Shown piece after piece: positions 6,625-10,317 of a stretch of DNA of 10,317 bases (position 1 is the stretch's first letter; each line of letters opens with the position of its first letter). The translations under genes and the position numbers were made by a program. The stretch is from Mycobacterium sp. GTDB lineage: Bacteria > Actinomycetota > Actinomycetes > Mycobacteriales > Mycobacteriaceae. The stretch spans positions 1 through 10,317 of the forward strand of contig JAHBAP020000050.1 in the NCBI GenBank assembly GCA_018500005.2, written 5' to 3'. The notes below the pieces were generated by a model. It was not told where the DNA came from. It searched no databases and was given only the letters and a program-made list of their open reading frames with translations.

Positions 6625-7665
6625 ATGAACACACACACCGGGTACCGGATGCCCGCGGAATGGGCTCCGCAGGAACGGGTCTGGATGGCATTCCCCTGCA
6701 CCGGCTATTCACTGGGCGACACCGAGGAGGCCCGGCACGAGGCCCGGTCCACCTGGGCAGCCGTCGCGCACGCCGTCACCGAATTCGAACCGGTCACCGT
6801 GGTCGTGCACCCGCAGGACCGGGCCGTCGCGGCCCGCTACCTGTCGTCCGCGGTGGACATCATCGAGGCGCCGATCAACGACGCCTGGATGCGCGATATC
6901 GGCCCGACATTCGTGCACGCCCCCAACGGTTCGGTCGCCGCGGTGGACTGGGTGTTCAACGGGTGGGGTGCCCAGGAGTGGGCGCAGTGGGATCTGGACG
7001 CCCGCATCGGTCGCTTCGTCGCCGAGGCCGCCGGAGTACCGGTCGTCGGCTCCGAACTGGTCAACGAAGGCGGCGGCATTCATGTCGACGGCGAGGGCAC
7101 CGTGCTGGTCACCGACACGGTCCAACTCGACCCCGGCCGCAATCCGGGGCTGACCCGGGCGGACGTCGAAGCCGAACTGGCCCGCACCCTCGGAGCCACC
7201 CATGCGGTGTGGCTACCGCGCGGGCTTGCGCGTGACTTCGAACAGTTCGGGACCCGTGGCCACGTCGACATCGTGGCGGCGATCACCTCACCCGGGCGTC
7301 TGCTGCTGCACACCCAGGGCGATGCGGCGCACCCCGACTACCAGGTGTGCCAGGAGATCCGCGCCGCGGTGGAAGGGACCCACGACGCGGCCGGCCGGCC
7401 GTGGGAGATCGTCGAAATGCCCGCTCCTGCAACGCTGACCGATGCCGAGGGGTTCGTCGACTACAGCTACATCAACCATCTGGTGGTCAACGGCGGGGTG
7501 ATCGCCTGCGGGTTCGGAGATGTCCGGGACGCCGACGCCGCGGCGATCCTGGCCGAGCAGTATCCGGGGCGGCGGGTGGTCACCGTAGACGCGCGGCCGT
7601 TGTTCGAGCGCGGCGGCGGCATTCACTGCATCACCCAGCAACAGCCGGCACCCCTGCCGGGCTAG
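6625..7665 (+). CDS. aguA: Agmatine deiminase family protein (PF04371)
   Basis: Encodes 346 residues of the porphyromonas-type peptidylarginine deiminase/agmatine deiminase family (guanidino-group hydrolases). Agmatine deiminase converts agmatine to N-carbamoylputrescine and ammonia. Signature blocks in order: NDAWMRDIGPTF (D86, D91), NEGGGIHVDGEGT (E148, H153), GHVD (H213, D215), NGGVIACGFGD, and GGGIHCITQQ with catalytic C335. Length is normal. Departures from classical agmatine deiminases are GHVDI where GHVDN is usual and GGGIHC where GGGNIHC is usual, so the exact guanidine substrate may differ and the aguA symbol is provisional. AGAGG lies 9 nt before the ATG. It lies 13 nt behind the amidase gene, almost certainly in the same operon. 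The stop is 7 nt from the convergent lipoprotein stop. Confidence 0.88.
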   Translation: MNTHTGYRMPAEWAPQERVWMAFPCTGYSLGDTEEARHEARSTWAAVAHAVTEFEPVTVVVHPQDRAVAARYLSSAVDIIEAPINDAWMRDIGPTFVHAPNGSVAAVDWVFNGWGAQEWAQWDLDARIGRFVAEAAGVPVVGSELVNEGGGIHVDGEGTVLVTDTVQLDPGRNPGLTRADVEAELARTLGATHAVWLPRGLARDFEQFGTRGHVDIVAAITSPGRLLLHTQGDAAHPDYQVCQEIRAAVEGTHDAAGRPWEIVEMPAPATLTDAEGFVDYSYINHLVVNGGVIACGFGDVRDADAAAILAEQYPGRRVVTVDARPLFERGGGIHCITQQQPAPLPG

Positions 7666-7672
7666 CGGCGCG

Positions 7673-8071
7673 TTACGGACAGCGCGTCATCTTCGACTTC
7701 TTGTCGGTGCTGTCATTGGTCGACTCCATGGTGTTGTCGTCGATGACGGTGACACTGACCTTGAAGTCCGGTTCGTCGGTGAAGCCGATGACACCGTCGG
7801 TGTACGTCCAGTTGCCGAACGGCCCGTCGCTGGTGCCGTCGGATCGTAAGTCGATCGCCATCCCGCAGTCGCCGTCGGTGCCCCACTTGCCGATGACGAA
7901 ATCCCGGCTCGGCTTACCCCCTGCGACTGGGGTTGCCGGGGCCGGGGATGCGGACGTTGCCGACGGGCTGGAAGCCGGGGACGCCGTTGCGTCTGCGACA
8001 GGCTTGGTCTGGCTGCTGCAGGCGGCCAGAACCAGAACGGTGCCGATTCCGGCGGCGAATTGAAGCCTCAT
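7673..8071 (-). CDS. Small secreted lipoprotein, function unknown
   Basis: Encodes 132 residues. The N-terminus is a type II signal peptide with lipobox L15-A-A-C18, so the mature protein is acylated on C18 and anchored to the outer face of the membrane. A flexible Ala/Ser/Pro/Thr linker covers about 24-50. A compact domain of about 75 residues follows, rich in Trp, Gly and Asp (GKWGTDGDCGMAIDL, then FGNWTYTDGVIGF). C69 and the penultimate C131 could form a disulfide. The repeated beta-strand-like pattern suggests a small beta-barrel or lipocalin-like fold, but I do not recognise a named family. I chose the ATG at 8071 because it begins the signal peptide and has an AAGGGGAG ribosome-binding site just upstream. 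In-frame upstream codons to 8293 run into the divergent gene and are not believable. Confidence 0.85.
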   Translation of the reverse strand: MRLQFAAGIGTVLVLAACSSQTKPVADATASPASSPSATSASPAPATPVAGGKPSRDFVIGKWGTDGDCGMAIDLRSDGTSDGPFGNWTYTDGVIGFTDEPDFKVSVTVIDDNTMESTNDSTDKKSKMTRCP

Positions 8072-8107
8072 GCTCTCCCCTTTGCTCGTTGCCACTTGGT
8101 TCATGTC

Positions 8108-8113
8108 TACGCT
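8108..8113 (+). promoter_or_regulatory. Candidate -10 element (TACGCT) for a leaderless transcript
   Basis: TACGCT fits TANNNT and is separated by exactly 6 nt (GCATCC) from the ATG at 8120, the same geometry as at cutC. No ribosome-binding site precedes this ATG. The -35 is unclear, and the element lies in the 48-bp gap between divergent genes. Confidence 0.35.
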
Positions 8114-8119
8114 GCATCC

Positions 8120-8488
8120 ATGCCCCGCATCACCGTCATCTTCTCGCTCATCTACATCGCGCTCGGCCTGGGCGGCTTCTTCCTGACCGGTGGAGTTCAC
8201 AAAACCGCGCTGATTCCAGCGGGGATCGGGGTCGTGCTGCTGGTGCTGGGTCTGCTCGGCGGCAAGGAGAATCTCCGGATGCACGTCATGCACGCCGCGC
8301 TGTTGGTGGGCCTGTTGGCCCTGCTCGGCACCGCTCGCGCGCTGCTGAAGTTGCCGGCGGCCTTCGAGGGCACGGCGGAACGGCCAGGCGCCGTCTTCGC
8401 CCAGGCCGCCACCGCTCTGCTGTCGATCGCCTACCTCGCCCTCGGGGTGCGGTCCTTCATCGCCGCCCGCCGCGCCCGCAACGCCTGA
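8120..8488 (+). CDS. Small four-helix integral membrane protein, function unknown
   Basis: Encodes 122 residues with four predicted membrane helices at about 4-22, 29-47, 57-74 and 94-115. A charged loop (GGKENLRMHVMH) lies between helices 2 and 3, a longer hydrophilic loop (about 76-92) between 3 and 4, and an Arg-rich tail (ARRARNA) follows helix 4. By the positive-inside rule the C-terminus is probably cytoplasmic. The pattern resembles a widespread uncharacterised family of small bacterial membrane proteins, but I cannot name it. I chose the ATG at 8120 because the first helix begins right after it. An in-frame ATG at 8060 would add 20 non-hydrophobic residues and overlap the divergent lipoprotein start. 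The stop is 3 nt from the convergent DUF1214 gene stop. Confidence 0.83.
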   Translation: MPRITVIFSLIYIALGLGGFFLTGGVHKTALIPAGIGVVLLVLGLLGGKENLRMHVMHAALLVGLLALLGTARALLKLPAAFEGTAERPGAVFAQAATALLSIAYLALGVRSFIAARRARNA

Positions 8489-8491
8489 CCG

Positions 8492-10317
8492 CTAGCCCGT
8501 CGTGGCCTGCGGATACGGCGCAAAACGCCGGTTGAATCCGTCCCGCCGCAGCGCGATCTGCGCCGCACGTTCGGCAGGGGTGACGAGGACCGTCCCCGCG
8601 GGCAGCACCGCCGGCAACTCGCTGATGGGAACCACCTGCGAATTGACTGTCGGATTCAGCGGGTTGTCCGGGTCGAGCGACTGGAACCGGATGGCCATGG
8701 TGCCCTGGTTGAGACCTCCGGTGGAGACCCAGTTCCACACGCTGCTGCCCTCCCCCAGCGTCGGCTCGGACTTGGAGACCACCAGGGTGTAGGAACCGTC
8801 CGGGTTGCTCCTGGCCTGGGTGTTGTTGAGACTGGTCTGCTCGTCCCAGTAGTTATCGGTGATGGTCCAGTCGTTGGTCACCGGGGCCACGAAGTAGCCG
8901 GCCTTGTTCGGCCTGATGGTGAGCACCAGGGCTTCGTCATCGGCTAATTGGAAGTAGCCCGCGCTCTGCACCTGGGTCGCCAGGAAGGATGCACTGCTCG
9001 TCGGGTCGGTGAACACATTGGGCGCCTTGGGCTTTCCCGTCACGGGGTCGGTGGTGGCCACGTTGATGTATTTCGATTCCTCGGAGATGCCCCGCAGCAT
9101 GAGCAGCGCCGACAGGCTCCCACGCACGATCGGGGGCACTGCTGGCAGTGGGGGTATCAGCGACACCAGCGAGGTCAGTAAGGGGCTGCGCGTGACGACG
9201 GACCCGAGGATCGCGAATCCACCGAACTGGCTGAACAGGCTGTTGGGTGGACCCGCTGTGCGGTGGATCGCCAGGCTCATCGGATCCTGGGTGTTCCAGT
9301 CCGAGAGGGTGTCCCGGATGGCGATCAGGGTCGTGTCGGGCGTTATCTGTAGATGGTTGGCCTGCCCGGGCTGCGCCGGCTCACCACTGACCGTCAGCAC
9401 GAACGTCCGATCCGGGCTCAGCTCCAGTTGGGAGGCGTCGAGGACGGCCACCGTGGTCCCAGTGGTTCCGGTCAGGACGCTGAAACTGGCCTGCGGATCG
9501 TTGTCGGGCAGACGCCCGGTGATCACATAATCGGAGGCGTAGTTGACTCCGACGAACCGGTAGATGGTGTCCGGATTGTCGTAGAGAATGCGGGAACCGG
9601 AGACGTCCTGGCCGTACCACTGGTGTGGGGGTGCGACCTGCATGACGATGGCCGGTTCGTTGGAATTGAGGATCAGCGACTGGAACGCCGCGCCCATCGC
9701 CCATTCGTCCACGGCGTTCCGCAGGGATGCGCGGTTCTCCTTGTCCGGTCCGCCGATCTGTGCGTATTCGACCGCGCCGATGATCCGCCAGGCGAGTCCC
9801 AACACTCCCTTCATCGCCATCACCGGCAGCGTGTGAGTGGTCCGCATGGCGATCGCTTCGGCGGCGATCTGTTCGGGTGTTCCGAGCGGGCTGACCACCT
9901 GCCCGACCGGTTCACTGCCGAGCTCATTGCGGGCGGCGGCCAGCATGGTCCATCCCAGCGCCGCCGGCAGCGGGGAAACGGAGCACCTGGCGGTCGAGTC
10001 CGCGGCGCGAGCCGCCCGTGGCGGCGTGGCGGAGGCGAGGGTTGGGGGCCGCGGCACCGTGTTCGATGGCTTCATCGGCGTGGCCGCCGGTGCGGAAATA
10101 GGCTCCGGGACAACGTCGGACCTGGCACGCCGCGTCGATTGCGCGGCGGCCGGAAGTGTGCGCGACGGGCGCACACTGCGGTCGCGGCGGGCGGCCGCAG
10201 GGCTTGTGCCCCGCCCCATCTGCCTGCCGCCACCCGCGGGGGGGCCCGGGGAAACCGCGGCGGGCGCGGGTCCCGCTGCCCCCGCTCCTGAAACCGGGGG
10301 TGCATGGGGGACCCCCC
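8492..10317 (-). CDS. DUF1214-domain exported or surface protein, N-terminus beyond the window
   Basis: The frame is open from the stop at 8492 to the window edge. An ATG at 10219 gives 575 residues, but the frame continues upstream with Pro/Gly/Ala-rich codons, so the true start may lie outside. From that ATG, residues 1-85 are Pro/Ala/Arg/Thr-rich and probably disordered. Then comes ALGWTMLAAARNELG, a globular region from about 105, and a DUF1214 (PF06742) region at about 440-515 with TDNYWDEQTSL, DGSYTLVVSKSEP and WNWVSTGGLNQGTMAIRFQ. This matches long mycobacterial DUF1214 proteins, which usually carry a signal peptide and a low-complexity linker before the conserved part; here the signal peptide is presumably cut off. 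The conserved core has few charged residues and many Thr, Ser and Asn, in keeping with an extracytoplasmic location. The function of the domain is not established. It is tail-to-tail with the membrane-protein gene. Confidence 0.85.
   Translation of the reverse strand, partial: GVPHAPPVSGAGAAGPAPAAVSPGPPAGGGRQMGRGTSPAAARRDRSVRPSRTLPAAAQSTRRARSDVVPEPISAPAATPMKPSNTVPRPPTLASATPPRAARAADSTARCSVSPLPAALGWTMLAAARNELGSEPVGQVVSPLGTPEQIAAEAIAMRTTHTLPVMAMKGVLGLAWRIIGAVEYAQIGGPDKENRASLRNAVDEWAMGAAFQSLILNSNEPAIVMQVAPPHQWYGQDVSGSRILYDNPDTIYRFVGVNYASDYVITGRLPDNDPQASFSVLTGTTGTTVAVLDASQLELSPDRTFVLTVSGEPAQPGQANHLQITPDTTLIAIRDTLSDWNTQDPMSLAIHRTAGPPNSLFSQFGGFAILGSVVTRSPLLTSLVSLIPPLPAVPPIVRGSLSALLMLRGISEESKYINVATTDPVTGKPKAPNVFTDPTSSASFLATQVQSAGYFQLADDEALVLTIRPNKAGYFVAPVTNDWTITDNYWDEQTSLNNTQARSNPDGSYTLVVSKSEPTLGEGSSVWNWVSTGGLNQGTMAIRFQSLDPDNPLNPTVNSQVVPISELPAVLPAGTVLVTPAERAAQIALRRDGFNRRFAPYPQATTG
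10155..10177. repeat. Perfect 9-bp inverted repeat with 5-nt loop
   Basis: AGTGTGCGC (10155-10163) and GCGCACACT (10169-10177) are exact reverse complements separated by GACGG. It sits in the part of the DUF1214 gene coding for the Pro/Ala/Arg-rich region. It has no T-run, so it is not an intrinsic terminator. It may be chance in GC-rich DNA, an mRNA hairpin, or a structure that helped end the assembly. Confidence 0.5.

Noticed and set aside
9353..10291. Plus-strand open frame of about 310 codons opposite the DUF1214 gene
   Set aside because: Composition is typical of an antisense shadow and no motif or ribosome-binding site supports it, whereas the minus strand has clear DUF1214 motifs.
1..10317. 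Mobile element, phage, toxin-antitoxin or defence system
   Set aside because: No transposase, integrase, nuclease, helicase, methyltransferase or toxin-like pair, no flanking repeats and no local composition shift apart from the GC-rich right end.

Overview
The window is high-GC actinobacterial DNA, most likely from a mycobacterium of the Mycolicibacterium type. The evidence is a secreted DUF732 protein (a family concentrated in mycobacteria), a large mycobacterial-style DUF1214 surface protein with a Pro/Ala/Thr-rich N-terminal region, GC-rich third codon positions, and several starts that look leaderless. Both ends cut through open reading frames, so this may be a draft contig. I see no rRNA, tRNA, CRISPR array, insertion sequence, phage gene or integrase. 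No stretch longer than about 170 bases lacks a gene.

Layout. (1) 1-1719, plus strand: the 3' part of a beta-lactamase-family serine hydrolase, then a small exported PsbP/DUF1795-like protein. (2) 1708-2568, minus: an alpha/beta hydrolase with a complete catalytic triad, tail-to-tail with the previous gene. (3) 2569-2736: an intergenic region with a candidate promoter and a 22-bp imperfect palindrome. (4) 2737-4125, plus: the DUF732 exported protein, then a family II (Mn-dependent) inorganic pyrophosphatase. The pyrophosphatase is broken by one missing base in its first codons and is preceded by a 15-bp tandem duplication. (5) 4112-4840, minus: cutC, with a leaderless-type promoter. (6) 4902-7665, plus: an amidase-signature hydrolase and an agmatine-deiminase-family enzyme 13 nt apart, a probable two-gene operon for catabolism of a guanidino, ureido or amide nitrogen compound. 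(7) 7673-8071, minus: a lipoprotein. It is divergent from (8) 8120-8488, plus: a four-helix membrane protein. (9) 8492-10317, minus: the DUF1214 protein, running off the window.

Genes are very densely packed. The four tail-to-tail junctions overlap by 12 and 14 bp or are separated by 7 and 3 nt, leaving no room for dedicated terminators between the genes. The content is mostly ordinary mycobacterial housekeeping, envelope and catabolic genes. The points most worth a second look are the frameshifted pyrophosphatase, the duplicated initiation region in front of it, and the deiminase/amidase pair. I found no convincing new multi-gene system.
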